DNA of 64,000 nucleotides from Neostapfia colusana (lineage: Eukaryota > Streptophyta > Magnoliopsida > Poales > Poaceae). The position numbers and the translations under genes are program-made. A model generated the notes under the pieces. The model had not been told where the DNA came from and did not search any database. It saw only the letters and a list, made by a program, of their open reading frames with translations. Shown one piece after another: positions 46,561 to 59,166 of this stretch; the stretch's first letter is position 1, and each line of letters begins with the position of its first letter. The DNA lies in contig JASWHV010000002.1 in NCBI GenBank assembly GCA_030760725.1, forward strand, positions 62,551,900 to 62,615,899. Reading direction: 5' to 3'.

Positions 46561-47765
46561 CAGGGTTGCAATGTGTAAATTGGCAGAAACTTACCAACTA
46601 CCACGTCAGGTGCCTCTTGCGCTTCCTCCATGGTCACGTGGTTCACCCGTCCTCGCATCACATTCTGCTGTTGCGGCTGCACGGGCTTCTACTTTGGGCA
46701 CTTATGGGCGTAGTGCCCCACTTCACCACAGTTGAAGCATTGCACCCCAACCTTAGGTGCCTGGGCTTTGTTGTCTTGGGGTTGGTTTGGGGGTCCTTGT
46801 ACTGCTGGTCGAGTTGGATATGCGGGGCGAGGCTGCTGTACAAACTAACGTTGTGGCTATGTTGGTGCCGACGGAGGCCTGAAATTCGAGTTGTACCCTC
46901 TCGGCGCAGAGTAGGGTACCGCAGCATGGCTCGTCTGCCCTGCGGGTTGCTGCGTCAGACGTGGGCGGGTGTTGCTACCCGAGGCTTGGTGTGACCATCC
47001 CACCTTCCTCTTGTTTTCATTTTCCAAGGCCTTCAGCTTCCTCTCCACAACAAATGCTCTGTCCACCATCTTTTGGAAGCTTTCATACTCGTTGGAGGAC
47101 ATTGCACACTGCATTTCCGTTGTAAGTCCTTCCACAAAGCCATCCTGTTTCTGCTCATCAGTCTCTATGTCCCGTGGGGCATAACGGGATAGTTGGGTGA
47201 ATTTAGTGAGGTATTCCCTCACCGTCATGTTTCCCTGCTGCAGCCCTAGGAACTCCTTTCTCTTGTTTTTAAGTTCACCCCTTGGTATGTAATGGTTGCG
47301 GAAACTGCGCTTTAACTCTTCCCAAGTGATGTTCTTAGGGTCATGATGGGCGGCCACGTAAGCGGTCCACCAATCAGCAGCAGGTCCATGCAATTGGTGA
47401 GAGGCAAACAGCACCCTCTCATACCCTTGGCATTGTATGATCCTCATCTTGCTCTCAATGGTCTTTAGCAAATCATCTGCCTCCAGAGGTTCAGCAGCAC
47501 TTGCAAACTTTGGAGGTTGAGTCCCTAGAAACTCACTCAGCCTTGGTTGGCGTGGTGCAGCTTGTGGGGGTGGAGCTTGGTGCAAGTTGGCCACCACTTG
47601 AGTCAGGCTCTGGATGAGCTGATTCTGATTTTCCAGCATTTGGTGGATGGGATCAACTCCTTCCCGACGACCACCCCTGTCTTGTCCTCTAGAAAGATGA
47701 GGGTTGCCGGCCTCATCGTTGTTGTTGGCGGGGTTGGCAGCACGACCCTTTCCTCTTCCGGCCAT
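46561..47765 (-). pseudogene. E4 gag, broken after the capsid-like core
   Basis: Starts MAGRGKGRAANP at 47765. It is open for 302 codons across the Gag core (WTAYVAAHHDPKNITWEELK, GLQQGNMTVREYLTKF). TAG codons at 46857-46859, 46845-46847 and 46689-46691 interrupt the C-terminus. An intact zinc knuckle CX2CX4HX4C (CFNCGEVGHYAHKC) lies around 46700-46740. The frame changes again near 46575 before protease. Confidence 0.88.
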
Positions 47766-48086
47766 CTATCATGATCAATCAGATGTTAACTTAAAGCATT
47801 ACGTATTAACGTCCCAATTTGCTTGTTTAGACATTTAAAATTTTGAGACCTTATTTCATTTATATTTTCTGAGGGTTTCATGTCTTACGCGAACATGAAT
47901 GCACTCTTAATTCATATGGGTTCACACACCAAAGCAAAACAATCCTGAAGACGAGGTTGTGGACAAACGCCCATGGCTTCCACAACTCACGTCACACACC
48001 AAGCATTAACACACCATTAACTAAGGTAACGACTCGACTACTCGACAACCTGCTAAACTAATGGAAAGGACTCTACACTACTTGTA

Positions 48087-48857
48087 TCACTGAGCTGGCT
48101 CCTCGGGATCTTCCTCGTTATTGCGGCTGCCCTCTGACTCCGCTTTGGGTGAGGAAGCTGCTGGTGGAGAAGTGCGGCGACGCCTGCTCGCCCGGCGATC
48201 TGGGGAGTCAGGAGTCCATGTGTCATTCACGGTGACAGACAGTTCATTCCCATCTCCTCTTTCTCTCGCCCTCAAGCTGGCTCGAAGCAACGCCTCAGTC
48301 TCCTTCAGGGTGTCACGTACATCCTGAAGCTCCTGCTGACACTCCTACAGTCGAGTGCTGAGCATAGCAGCATCCTCCAAGCACCAGTCCATGTGCTCAT
48401 GGGAAGTCCCTTGCTGCACTGGCGGGTACTTGTACTCCGTTGTACCACTCTCACGCTGGAGGACATACATGTACTCAGTCCTGTCCAGGTGGCGACGATA
48501 GATGTGACTCTGACAGGTGATTGCCTCCCAGGTGACATCCTTCTCCGCATCGACCTGTGTCGCTCGACAAGCTGGAGAGCGGTGGATCTTGAGCAGCTGA
48601 TTTTCGTGGATAATCCTCATTTCTGAACTCCATTCTTCCCGCTTCTCACCGATGGTTCGGGTGGAGCTGTAGTGTATGATTAGATTGCCCGTATTGCCGG
48701 CGGCTTGGAGCATGCGTCGAAGACGGCGCAACAAGCCTCCTACTGCCAATCCGTAGGAGAGATACGTCACCGGACGGTTCTCCTCTCTCAGGGCAAGGGC
48801 AACTACGGGAACTCTCCCTCCGGTGGACTTGTGGGCGGTGCGGATCATGCGAACCAT
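48087..48857 (-). pseudogene. E4 pre-gag ORF with one internal stop
   Basis: From MVRMIRTAHKSTGG at 48857 the frame is open to a TAG at 48345-48347. It continues in the same frame to a stop at 48087, about 256 codons in all. N-terminal half: aliphatic/basic (ALREENRPVTYLSYGLAVGG). Middle: heptad-like charged segment (QELQDVRDTLKETEALLR), a possible coiled coil. Tail: Arg-rich then acidic/Pro/Ser-rich. It ends 321 nt before the gag ATG. Layout resembles the E1 pre-gag protein but I see no clear sequence identity. Confidence 0.65.
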
Positions 48858-49055
48858 CTAAAACATAAGGCATTTAAATTTAAGTTAGATAAGATTTTAA
48901 ACAAAAATCCTATTTTTGAATAAAAGTTGGGGTAAGATGAATAAGGTGACCCCATAACACTTTTCAACCCACACCTTTGTAAAATAGTTTTTAAGAAAAT
49001 AGGGTCCTTAAATACGTCCATTTCTACCTAGGTCCACGTTCCTACGGGCAACCTT
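48858..49055 (-). other. E4 short leader
   Basis: About 200 nt between PBS and pre-gag ORF, far shorter than the 1.5-kb leaders of E1, E2, E3 and E5. Nothing else seen. Confidence 0.6.
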
Positions 49056-49068
49056 GACTCTGATACCA
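49056..49068 (-). other. E4 primer-binding site
   Basis: In sense TGGTATCAGAGTC, four bases inside the LTR edge at 49073. It matches the initiator-Met-type site in its first 11 bases. Confidence 0.85.
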
Positions 49069-49072
49069 CTTC

Positions 49073-50296
49073 TATCACACCCGGTTTCTCCGAAGAACAA
49101 CCGAGTGAATATCACATGTATGTCAGGATCATTTTCTCATACATGTGATGACAAATAGTGAAGCATCATTTATTACAAGCCAGGTGTCGAATATAAATAT
49201 GTCTTACAAAGCATACGTCTCGATGGACGATAATAAGTTCATAACATGTAAATAAACTAGCAGCGGAATATTATTCTTGTGGGCTCCGTCACAGGCATTG
49301 CCCGGGGGACTCCATGAACCTAGAAACCTTTTTCGGGTCCGAAGTCTTGATCATTAAATACCACATCATCCCCTTGACCTGAGCAGCAATTTAAACCAAC
49401 AAATATGCAAGGTTGAGTACCATTGGTACTCAGCATGTGTGGGAAAGTTATGTCATGCATGGCTAGAGCAAGGAGAGGTTGAACTCATGGTTAAAGCACT
49501 ACGCAATTAATACCTATCACCTTAGCTTATTAAGCCCCTACATTACTACATAGATGAAATGGTCCCAATCTCCCAACCCATCATCAAAATCAAATAACCA
49601 TAACATCATTTCCAATGTTAAGCTCCTCGCTTAACATCCACAACTTCCAAAGTCATCATCCTCTAATCATGAATAAGTCCAAGCCGCTCTTGACCGTGAG
49701 CACGGCTGTCATGACAGTTTTGACTCTGCAGAGTTTGCACCACTGTACCCACATGTAGTGATTTCATCCCCCGTTGCCGGTGGACTAAAAGAACCTCCAT
49801 TATGCCAGTGGCCCCGAACCACATTCACACTTCCTAGGTGTGTAGCCAGAAGATCACTACGAAGCCTTTACAAAGGGATTCCAGACAAGCTTGCGCCCAC
49901 TGAGGTTTCACCCCTAACAGCATACAAGAGGCTCCAACCCCGCTGCAGTGGCCCCCTCTTGAGCCTTGCGGTTCATATGGTAGTCCAGCTGACACCTACT
50001 CCCCGCACCATCCAACACACCCATTCTACGCCGGGGATACACCTAATTAATTGGCCAAGCTGCCCCATCTCAGCATGTGGTTGGCACGGTAAAGCCAGGT
50101 TACATGCTCCATGAACCGGTCCTTAGGATCCAGGCAAGTACTAAACACAAACCCGAGTCTCGTGCACCTAGCACCAACCAAATCATCCAACTTGTCTCGA
50201 TCCCTACCTCTACATCAGTCATAATGTCTCATTCAAGAGTAAGGTAAACAAGTTGATGATATCATATCCCACTTATTCCATTCTAAGCATGGCTAA
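49073..50296 (-). repeat. E4 5' LTR, 3' fragment
   Basis: Collinear with 39833-41057. The terminal TG (plus strand) is mutated to TA. The stem-loop is repeated at 49111-49149. The fragment ends at GGCTAA where E5 begins; the rest should lie right of E5. Confidence 0.88.
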
Positions 50297-53200
50297 TGTA
50301 ACAGATCTGATGCCACGATGAGACGGCCCCACGGGACCTCGTCGGGTGGTGCCGTGTTATGCGGCACCCAACAGCACACGGGTCGATGAACACACATCAT
50401 ATTACATAAATAGTTTGCGGAAGCGTACAAGATTGTTTTACAAATAAGTATATCAGAGTAAACTACAGCGGAAGACTATCACTCTCACGGCTCATGTCTA
50501 AACTAGCAACAAAGAAACGGTCCAGCCCTCGGACGTTTCTTACTAGCAACACGAAGATCAATCTGCAGCGGCGAGGATGCTCTTTGAGTAAGCACTCGGA
50601 GGTTTCCGAGTCTCATCGGCATCCCTTCTCATAAGCATCGAGTCAATTACCTGCAAAACAACTCGGATAGCATCCGTGAGCATAACGCTCAGCAAGACTT
50701 AACCGTCACCCTAAACATGAAACTCTAAGTGAGGTTATGAACCTAACATAGGATGGCATAAGCATAATTAAACTCGCCTAAAAGTGAATCCTTACTTTCA
50801 GACATTAATTGCAGCATTTTAAGTAACCCTGGGCACGCCACATCGGGAGTCCACAATCAAACAAGAAACGCTTCCCCCGATGTAAATTGCTCATGGCATA
50901 AAAGAATCGAGTTTGCACTAGCCTATTCATCAAGCTCCAATACAAGGTAGAATAATACTTCACATCAAGATGATTAGTTCCTTTCTCATGCAAGTTCTTA
51001 CTACGTCACGACTGTGAGACAAGTATGCTCGGTCCATTCCGCGAGCGACGGTGATTCGAATCAATGACATCCGGACTACACGACACATACGCCCGTACTT
51101 GACGTTGCCTACAACAACCATCACTGACGTCGTACGTAGCAGCCTTTCCCCCATTTCACCCCCGCTGAATCGATCAAGTCGCCCCGTACAGTAGCTACTC
51201 TCATGGTGCACCTTCCGACGTGAGATGTCATGAGAATATTCCCCACATACTGCACACCGGCCGTCCGCCTGAGGCGACCCGAAAAGTCCCAACGACAGCT
51301 TCCCGAGATACATCGGTTTACTGGGTCCCATATAGCCAGCATGAGTCCGGTACACAACTCAAACTTGTTCAACAGGGCCGCATACGGATCGGTCCTTGAC
51401 CAACATGGACAGGTCTATAGCACCCAGGCCCCTATGTCCTGCTGCTCCTACAACCTTCCGGTCTCAACTTTAACTTGCTAATTCAATTACGAACCAATCC
51501 CGTATGCCCCTGCTGTTCCTAAATCTGCGAGTAGCATCTCACCACTCGACTTCTACCGAACCGTACTTAAGCATGGCAGTTCTACACGGTGAAATACACC
51601 TACCCAATACTTCATGGGTCATTTGGCTATGCAAGAGGAGTATCAATCACTAGACCTAATGCACAGTTCATATCTTGACCGAAAGTGAGTACAAAATAAA
51701 AAACTTAACAGCTGTTAAATGCAAACCGGAGCTTGCCTGTTTTGCAGGGTAGTCATATATATCAGTTAGTGTCCTTGCAGATCCACCCTTGACTCTCCGG
51801 AGCTTGATCCACTTCGATGAATCACTCCTTTGAGTCCCCTTCGTTGTGGATCCTATTGAAATGCATATGCACATATTTTATAGAATGTAATGGAAAGAAG
51901 TTATAGAATTACTTTCTTAAGAACAGAGGTTGTGTGGAAAATCCAAGCATGTCTTGGTTTGCCTCTGTTGTGCAAAGAACAGAATTAAACTAATTTGACC
52001 TTAAGGCCCTTAGATATACACTAACCCTTTTCTCTAATGAACATAATAGATAAGCTGAAAAGATTTGAGTGCAACTGAAGAACAGGAACTCCAATGGCCT
52101 CAAAACTTTTACAGCAGGTTCTATACTACATAAGGATTTGGATTGCCAAATTGCAGCTAATGTGGAGTCATATTGTGTCCTCCATAATTCTCACAATATC
52201 TCTTATGTATTTTTCCCTTACACATAAGTATGGAGAATAAGAACAGGGAGTTCCAGACTCATCTTGGGCTGATAATTTACATGTGAGTTCTTGATCACAT
52301 GAGAGTCATCTGGTCTAAAATTCAGCCCTTTTACTTGGGTAGTTCTCCCAGAACAATTCTTTAAGCATTTGTATTCAATAGAATTAATTCTGTAGTAATG
52401 TGCATTTTCATGCCCAACTAAGTGAACTACAATTCCATGTATGTCCCAGAGAGCTTGCCTAAATTTTCCTATGATTTTTGGAGCTATGGGTTGCTCAGAA
52501 CAGATTTTTGAAGTGGGAAACATTTTCTAAAAATGTTTCTGGACTCTTGTGAACACAGCAGATTGTTTTTAGAAAATTCCTACACAAATGATCTTCAAAT
52601 GAGCTGAAAATTTGCTATAAGGTCAAAAATATGCTAAAGAATATTCTGGAAAAATTTGGGTATTTTTGGATAAACCAAACTCCCTCAATAATTCTTTTTC
52701 AGAAAACCTTCCAAGAATTTTCCAGAATTACATAATTCGTTTCATACAAATTGGGTTGTAGATTTGTACATAGCTATTCAATATGAATAAAACACAATTT
52801 GAATCACTAAATTTGGGGATTCCTAGCAAGAGTTATGAGGTTCTAAAGTTTGGGGAAAAATTCTGAAATTGACCTCTGTTTATTTTCCCATTTTCAGAGA
52901 CATAAGGAATTAACACCACATTTGGCCAAGCAAATGAGGTCCAATGCTTCCGAAAATTTTACTGAAGTTCTAGTATTTTTGGAAGACTCTCCTGCCTAAA
53001 TTTGGGGATTTTCCAATACATAGAACTCCTGGAAAAATTCCCACAAGCTTTTTATTCTATGAATTAATGAGCCAAAACCAGGGGTTTTCATAATTATTGG
53101 GTTGTACCTCTGGATAGTACTCACTTAGAGGAATCCAACAAAATTTATCTCACTATTTTTGGAGCTTCCTGCACAAAGTTAGGCATTTTATAAGTTTGCA

Positions 53201-54647
53201 CAACTCTCTGTTTGATTTTAAACAGCACAGTCGCACGTGGGGCCCACGGGTGCACACCGGCAGAAAACTTGGGATGGCTCGTTCTCTCTCATTTCTCCAC
53301 CAAATGAGCTCCGGTTTCGCCCTACATGCTCCTGTGAACATGGCGCAGCTGCCGGGCAAGGTTTCCCCGCGTGGAAACGGCTGTAAGTGGGTCGGCACCG
53401 GTGGGGCGGCTCGGGTGCTCGACATGGACGCGTTCCAGCGTGTCCAAGGCATCTCCCGGCGAGCTACGATGTCCTACAGCATCCCTATGGTTCTAGAAAC
53501 ATGGAACGGAGATCAGATCATGCAGGAAGTAGCTGCAACCTAGTCGTCACCGTGGACCATGGCAGTTTTGGCCGCTGGAGACGATTTCTCGTCGCCCGGG
53601 GCATAGGAGGGTCGGTTTCCTTTGGTTTTCGGCGTGGGAGGGCGCTAGGACATCTAGTTGCTGTGGTTTGAATTGTAGGAGGTATGATCAATCGGTTTGG
53701 GAGAATTTCACGAATTAAACACGGTCTGTTCTATACGTACGCCGGTGCCAAAAATCGAATTCCGGCGAGCCGGCGTCGGGGGAGAGCAGGAGGACGACGG
53801 GATGAGGATCAGTACCTCCTGGCGCACCTCTGTGGCTTCTTGAGCCTGCCGGAGAGACGCTGGGCTGGCCGGGAGACAGGGGCAGTGGAGCAGCGCCGAT
53901 GAGGTGCTCTGCTCTCGGTTTGTTTGCGAGGAGGAGAAAGCAATTGTGCCTTGCTTCGGCCGGGGGCACGTGATCACGTTGGGGGCGCGGCCAGGACCGA
54001 CCCCAGGGCGCCAGCGCGTGGAGACCGGCAGCAGGAGCTGTCACCGGCAAGCTGCTCGGTGGCGCTCGCAAGCTGCTCGGGAAAAGTTCCCACCGAGAGC
54101 AAAACTTAGGGAGTAAGTCTCCTCCTTTAGCTCTATGACCTGTGGGTCCCACCCCCCATTTCTTCACCAAATATCTTCTCAAGCTGATCTTTTCACTCCC
54201 CAAAATGCTAAGTTTTAAAAAGGTGGGCTAGAGTTTGAATTCTTCAAATTCAGTTTGAATTTGCAAGACTAAATCTAAATTTGGTTTAGAATTTGCAATT
54301 TCTTCTATTTTAGTTCTCTTTTAAGCCCACCCTACAAATGGAAAGTTGGTGATAACCTTTTCCCTAGAAACTCAACTATATGGCTGCATGTTAATTCAAA
54401 GTTTTTGGGTCACCATATGTCTGAACTTTGAATTTCAAATCTGAATTTTAAACTTACATGCAAAGAGGTATTTAACTCCTTATTGGTCCAACACTTTTAA
54501 ATAAAAAGTTGAGCCTCATCATGGATGATCATCCATGTATTACTTTGCATGAAGAAAAGTTTTAGCAAGTCCCATTTTTCATGTCTTTGCCACACATATG
54601 AACTCAAACTTTAGTTTTTATTCATACACATTTTTGGGACTTTTACA
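50297..54647 (-). repeat. E5 3' LTR, with a PBS unit at its 3' end
   Basis: In sense from TGTAAAAGTCCC (54647) to GTTACA (50297). The last 22 bases (50297-50318) hold TGGCATCAGATC, a primer-binding-site-like unit after the older LTR end CCGTCTCA. Stem-loops at 50348-50368 (7/7) and 50594-50611 (ACTCGG/CCGAGT). Relative to the other LTR it lacks 37 bp near 53249. GC-rich ORFs at 53150-54200 are U3 sequence, not supported as genes. Confidence 0.85.
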
Positions 54648-54658
54648 TTCCTCCCCCC
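54648..54658 (-). other. E5 polypurine tract
   Basis: In sense GGGGGGAGGAA immediately before TGTAAAAG; identical to the E1 tract. Confidence 0.9.
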
Positions 54659-54711
54659 TTAAAAGAATCTCGTCCCGAGATTACAAAAGAGGAACGAGAC
54701 GGGAGAGGTAA

Positions 54712-57700
54712 TTACAAACTGTACAAAGATAAAAATTCCGGGTAGTTGGTGCGGATGTAATCTTCACTTTCCCACGTCGCCTCTTCCGCGGTGTGATTAC
54801 TCCACAGCACCTTGAAGAATCTGATCGTCCGGTTCCGGGTTACCCGGGTCTTTTCATCCAAAATCTAGACCGGTCGCTCGGTGTAGGTCAGGTCCGGTTT
54901 CAATTCGTCGATGTCCTCATTGCGAACAGCAGCGGTGAATTTGAGGCACTTATGCAGCTGTGAAACATGAAATACATCATGAACACCCGCTAGACTTGCC
55001 GGTAACTCCAGTCGGTAGGCTACGGGTCCGCACTTCTCCGTGATAGCAAAAGGGCCAATAAAACGGGGAGCGCGTTTCCCCTTTACACCGAACCGGTGAA
55101 TTCCCTTCATCGGAGACACACGAAGATACACGTGTTCTCCGACGTCAAAATGTAATGGCCTACGCCTTTGATCAGCGTAGCTCTTCTGTCGGGATTGTGC
55201 AGCCTTTAAGTTCTCTTGTATCAACCGAACTCGGTCTTCGGCTTCGTTGACAAGATCAATCCCAAACAGAACTCTTTCGCTGGACTCACACCAATTCAGC
55301 GGTGTGCGACACTTCTGGCCGTAGAGAGCTTCATACGGTGCCATTTTAATACTCGCTTGATAACCGTTGTTGTATGAAAACTCCGCCAGCGGTAGGTGAT
55401 AATCCCAATTCCTACCGTGGTGGATAGCACACGCTCTCAACATGTCCTCAAGCACTTGATTCACCCTCTCGGTTTGTCCATCGGTTTGAGGGTGATATGC
55501 GGAGCTTCTAATTAGCTTGGTGCCCAACGAGGCATGCAGTTGCTCCCAAAATCGAGCAACAAACAGCGCACCTAGATCTGAAATGATGGTCTTCGGGACA
55601 CCATGTGAGCATATAATCCTGGAGATGAATAACTCCGCATATTGCTTTGCTCGATAATGAGTGTTCACCGGTATGAAATGAGCCGACTTCGTCAACCGGT
55701 CAATGATCACCCATATCGAGTCATGCTTCCGGGATGTGAGCGGTAATCCGACGATGAAATCCATACTCACATCCTCCCACTTCCATGCCGGTATCTTCAA
55801 AGGTTGTAGCGGTCCGGCTTTCCGTATATGATCAGCCTTGACCCGTCTACACGTATCACACTCGGATACGTATTTAGCAATCTCCCTCTTCATCCTCGTC
55901 CACCAAAATTTCTGTTTCAAATCTTGGTACATCTTGTTACTTCCGGGATGAATGGAAAACTTCGACAGGTGGGCTTCATCCAAGATTTTCTTCCGGAGTT
56001 TCATATTGCGCGATACCACTATACGGTCGTTAAACCATATTGTACCCTTCTCATCCTTCCGGAAACATTTCACCTCTCCGTTGTCTAGTCTTCTCCGTAT
56101 GTTAGACATACCTCTGTCTCTTCTTTGAGCCTCAACAATCTCTTCACGAATTGTTGGAATCGCGAGATTATAAAGCGCGCCATACGGAATGACACGGAGG
56201 CTGGGTTCTTCATCTTCCAACTCAGCAACCGCTAAGTTGTGAACGTGGGCTTTCCGACGAAGCGCGTCGGCAACCACGTTGGCTTTTCTCGGGTGATAGT
56301 GGATCTCAATTTCATAATCTTTTATGAGCTCCAACCATCTCCGTTGTCTCATATTCAGCTCCTTCTGCGTGAAGATATACTTCAGGCTCTTATGGTCGGT
56401 CTAGAGGTGAAAAAGATTACCCAGTAGGTAATGCCTCCACATCTTCAATGCCAACACCACTGCAGCAAGCTCAAGATCGTGAGTTGGATAATGCTGCTCG
56501 TGGTTTCGCAGTTGACGAGACCCATAGGCGACTACACGCCCTTCTTGCATCAGAACGCAGCCGAGACCGATGCCGGATGCATCGCAGTATACATCAAATG
56601 GCTTCGTCGTGTCCGGCTGAGCAAGAACTGGAGCCGTTGTGAGATGTTTCACCAAAGTTTTGAATGCGGCTTCACATGCTGCATTCCACATGTATTTAGT
56701 GCCCTTCTTCAGCAGCTCCGTCATTGGCTTAGCAATTTTTGAGAAGCTCGGAATGAACCTCCGATAATACCCTGCTAAACCTAGGAAACTTCGGACCTCG
56801 TGGACTGACTTGGGAGATTCCCACTTCAGCACTTGTTCAATTCTGCTGGGGTCCACGGCAATGCCCTCTGCTGAAATGATATGGCCTAGGAAAGGCACTT
56901 GATCAATCCAAAATTAGCACTTGCTGAACTTGGCATACAATTGGTGCTCCCGCAACCGTTGTAGCACAATACGCAGATGTTCAGCGTGCTCTTCTTTAGA
57001 TTTGGAGTAAACCAAAATGTCGTCGATGAATACCACGACGAACTTGTCTAGCTCCAGCATGAATACAGAATTCATCAAATACATAAAGTGTGCCGGAGCG
57101 TTGGTTAGCCCAAATGACATGACGAGGTACTCGTAGAGTCCGTATCTCGTCAAGAAAGCTGTCTTCGGTATGTCCTCCGGTCGGATCTTGATTTGATGAT
57201 AGCCCGATCGAAGATCCATCTTCGAAAATACCTTTGCACCCACAAGTTGATCAAACAGGATGTCAATGCGGGGCAAAGGATACTTGTTCTTTATTGTGAC
57301 AGCTTTGTGAGGACGGTAATCAACACATAGCCGTAGTGTTTCGTCCTTCTTCTTAACGAACAGCGCTGAGCAACCCCAAGGTGAAGAACTTGGTCGTATG
57401 AAACCCTTGCTCATAAGTTCATTCAGTTGCTCTTTCAACTCAGCTAACTCGTTAGGTGCCATCTTGTAAGGCCTTCGTGAAATAGGCGTCGTTCCCGGCG
57501 CCAGTTCAATCTTGAACTCGACGTCCCGCTCGGGCGGCATGCCCGGTAAGTCATCGGGAAAAACGTCGGGATAATCACGTACCACCGGAATATCTTCAAG
57601 CTTCAGCACTTCTGTGTGGTAGGCCTCTACCATATCTGGATCTTCGCTGTCTAAAAACAGCGTGTGCTGTCCGTGAATCGGCGAGTCAATCTGGACAGTC

Positions 57701-57891
57701 CGGTTACCGATATTGAGAACGGCACCGTGACGATTTAACCAAGACATCCCCAATATAATGTCTATCTTCTGCCTATCCAGCATAATCAGCGATATTGGGT
57801 ATATCTTCCCGCCCAAACACAACGCCGCTCGGGATACAATCTGATTGGCAGAGATATTTCCTCCCGGTGAACGTATAAGAAAACTCGTTGT
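54712..57891 (-). pseudogene. E5 pol, three nonsense codons
   Basis: Full pol from protease middle to chromodomain. A frame change in a G5 run at 57892-57896 separates it from the DSG motif upstream. Stops: TAA at 56914-56916 within RT after KFSKC; TAG at 56401-56403 in RNase H after NLFHL; TAG at 54865-54867 before the chromodomain. Catalytic motifs otherwise present: FIDD, DVYCDASG, CDTC, SMDFIVGLP, DGQTERVN. Likely native terminator TAA at 54712-54714 after the chromodomain-like segment (VLWSNHTAEEATWESED). Each stop is one base from the sense codon seen in E1. Confidence 0.92.
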
Positions 57892-59077
57892 GGGGGTATT
57901 GGTGCTGATCCACGCATGTGTTGCTGATAAAACTGTGGGTTGCCCCAGAATCAAAAAGTATGAGCACGGGCACGTCTTTGAGAGTGAACATGCCCACTAA
58001 CACCGGTGCTCCCTCCGGGACATCCTCAATAGCCAGATGTTGCACACTCCCGGATTGCAATGCTGTTATGTTGACTGGAGCAGGTGGCGGCATACCACCT
58101 GATGATGATGGCTGTTTGGTGTTCACCAACTTCTCCCGGCATTCTTGCCTAAAATGCCCTGAACGGTGGCAATAAGAACACGGAGGTTTCCTCGGTTCAT
58201 CGTTGACTTGTGGTTGAGGAGTTGATGTACTCCGCTGCAGCAATGATGTCACAGGTGTCATTTGTTGCTGCGGCAAAGATGTTGCTTCAAGACAAGATTC
58301 TTGAGCAGGAAATCTGTACGGAGTTGATCTTACTGGTGTTTGCCATATTTCATCGGATGGTGTGTGATACACCACACGGTATTTACGAGGAACGACTGGT
58401 GTGTCTTCTTGCACATCCTCCCGGTCCCTCTTCGCTGCTTGACACTCAAGTGTCGCTTGTTCTTGCAGCAGAGCAGCACTGATCAACTCGGTGTAACTGC
58501 CTTGATTGAACAAGGCTAACTTTTCTTTTAGTATGGCACTCAAGCCATAGTAAAAATAGTTACACATTGCAGCTTCGCTCGTCGCATAAGCAGGAGCATA
58601 TTGTGCCAGAAGATTGAATCGTCTGACATAATCAAGGACACTCATGTCCCCCTGCTTCAGGTTCCTGAATTCTTGCTGTTGGGCCTTAATAAAACCCAGA
58701 GGGATGTGACGAGCACGGAATGCTTCACGAAATTCCATCCATTCCACTTGATGGCCTTCCGGAACAGTGGCAAGATAAGCGAACCACCAATTTCCGGCGG
58801 CTCCATGGAGCTGTTGAGCTGCAAATGATGTCTTCTGATATTCGTCGCACTCAAACACTCCAAACTTGGACTCCATAACCCGAAGCCACTGATCAGCTTC
58901 CACTGGTTCGTTGGCTTCCGTGAAAATTGACGGTTGTGTCGCCAAGAAATCCAAGTAGGCGTTCCGAGGTGGAACGTCCTGTTGTGCATGTTGGAGTAAG
59001 CCCTGTTGTACCAAGGCTTGGAGTAGTCTTGTGTTCTCTTGACTTGACTCGACCATCTGAGCCACGACATCCGTCAT
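57892..59077 (-). pseudogene. E5 gag and protease start
   Basis: Open from ATG at 59077 (MTDVVAQMVESS) through the Gag core, zinc knuckle CX2CX4HX4C (CSYCHRSGHFRQEC) and protease DSG (LFDSGATHSFIS), until the frame slips in the G5 run at 57892-57896. The ATG overlaps the stop of a 30-codon upstream ORF as ATGA. Gag may be translatable, but without a protease. Confidence 0.88.
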
Positions 59078-59166
59078 ACCGATGATGGCGGTGCCCCTGG
59101 TGGAGTCGAGTCATCACCGTCTCGATGAGAACCTTCAACCCTACTCGGAGAATGAGTACGCACCAT
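59074..59166 (-). other. 30-codon ORF overlapping the E5 gag start (ATGA)
   Basis: ATG at 59166 opens MVRTHSPSRVEGS and runs 30 codons to TGA at 59074-59076. The gag ATG is 59077-59075. E3 has the same start (MVRSHSPS) with the same minus-one offset, although the spacing differs by three bases. It may be the original gag N-terminus split off by an old frameshift in the family, or a real upstream ORF. Confidence 0.5.

Larger units (their letters stand above)
39833..50296 (-). mobile_element. E4: Ty3/gypsy chromovirus of a separate family
   Basis: Minus strand. It has a complete 3' LTR (39833-43252, 3,420 bp), polypurine tract, broken pol and gag, a broken pre-gag ORF, PBS, and the first 1,224 bp of the 5' LTR (49073-50296), cut there by E5. 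It is inserted in E3 gag; the expected target duplication is GTTAT (39828-39832), with its partner outside the window. The overlapping LTR part shows about 33 differences in 1.2 kb (2.7%). The LTRs start TGTAACACCCC in sense and are unlike those of E1 or E5. Pol differs clearly from E1 (for example EWKWEEIGMDFIVGLPK). Confidence 0.9.
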
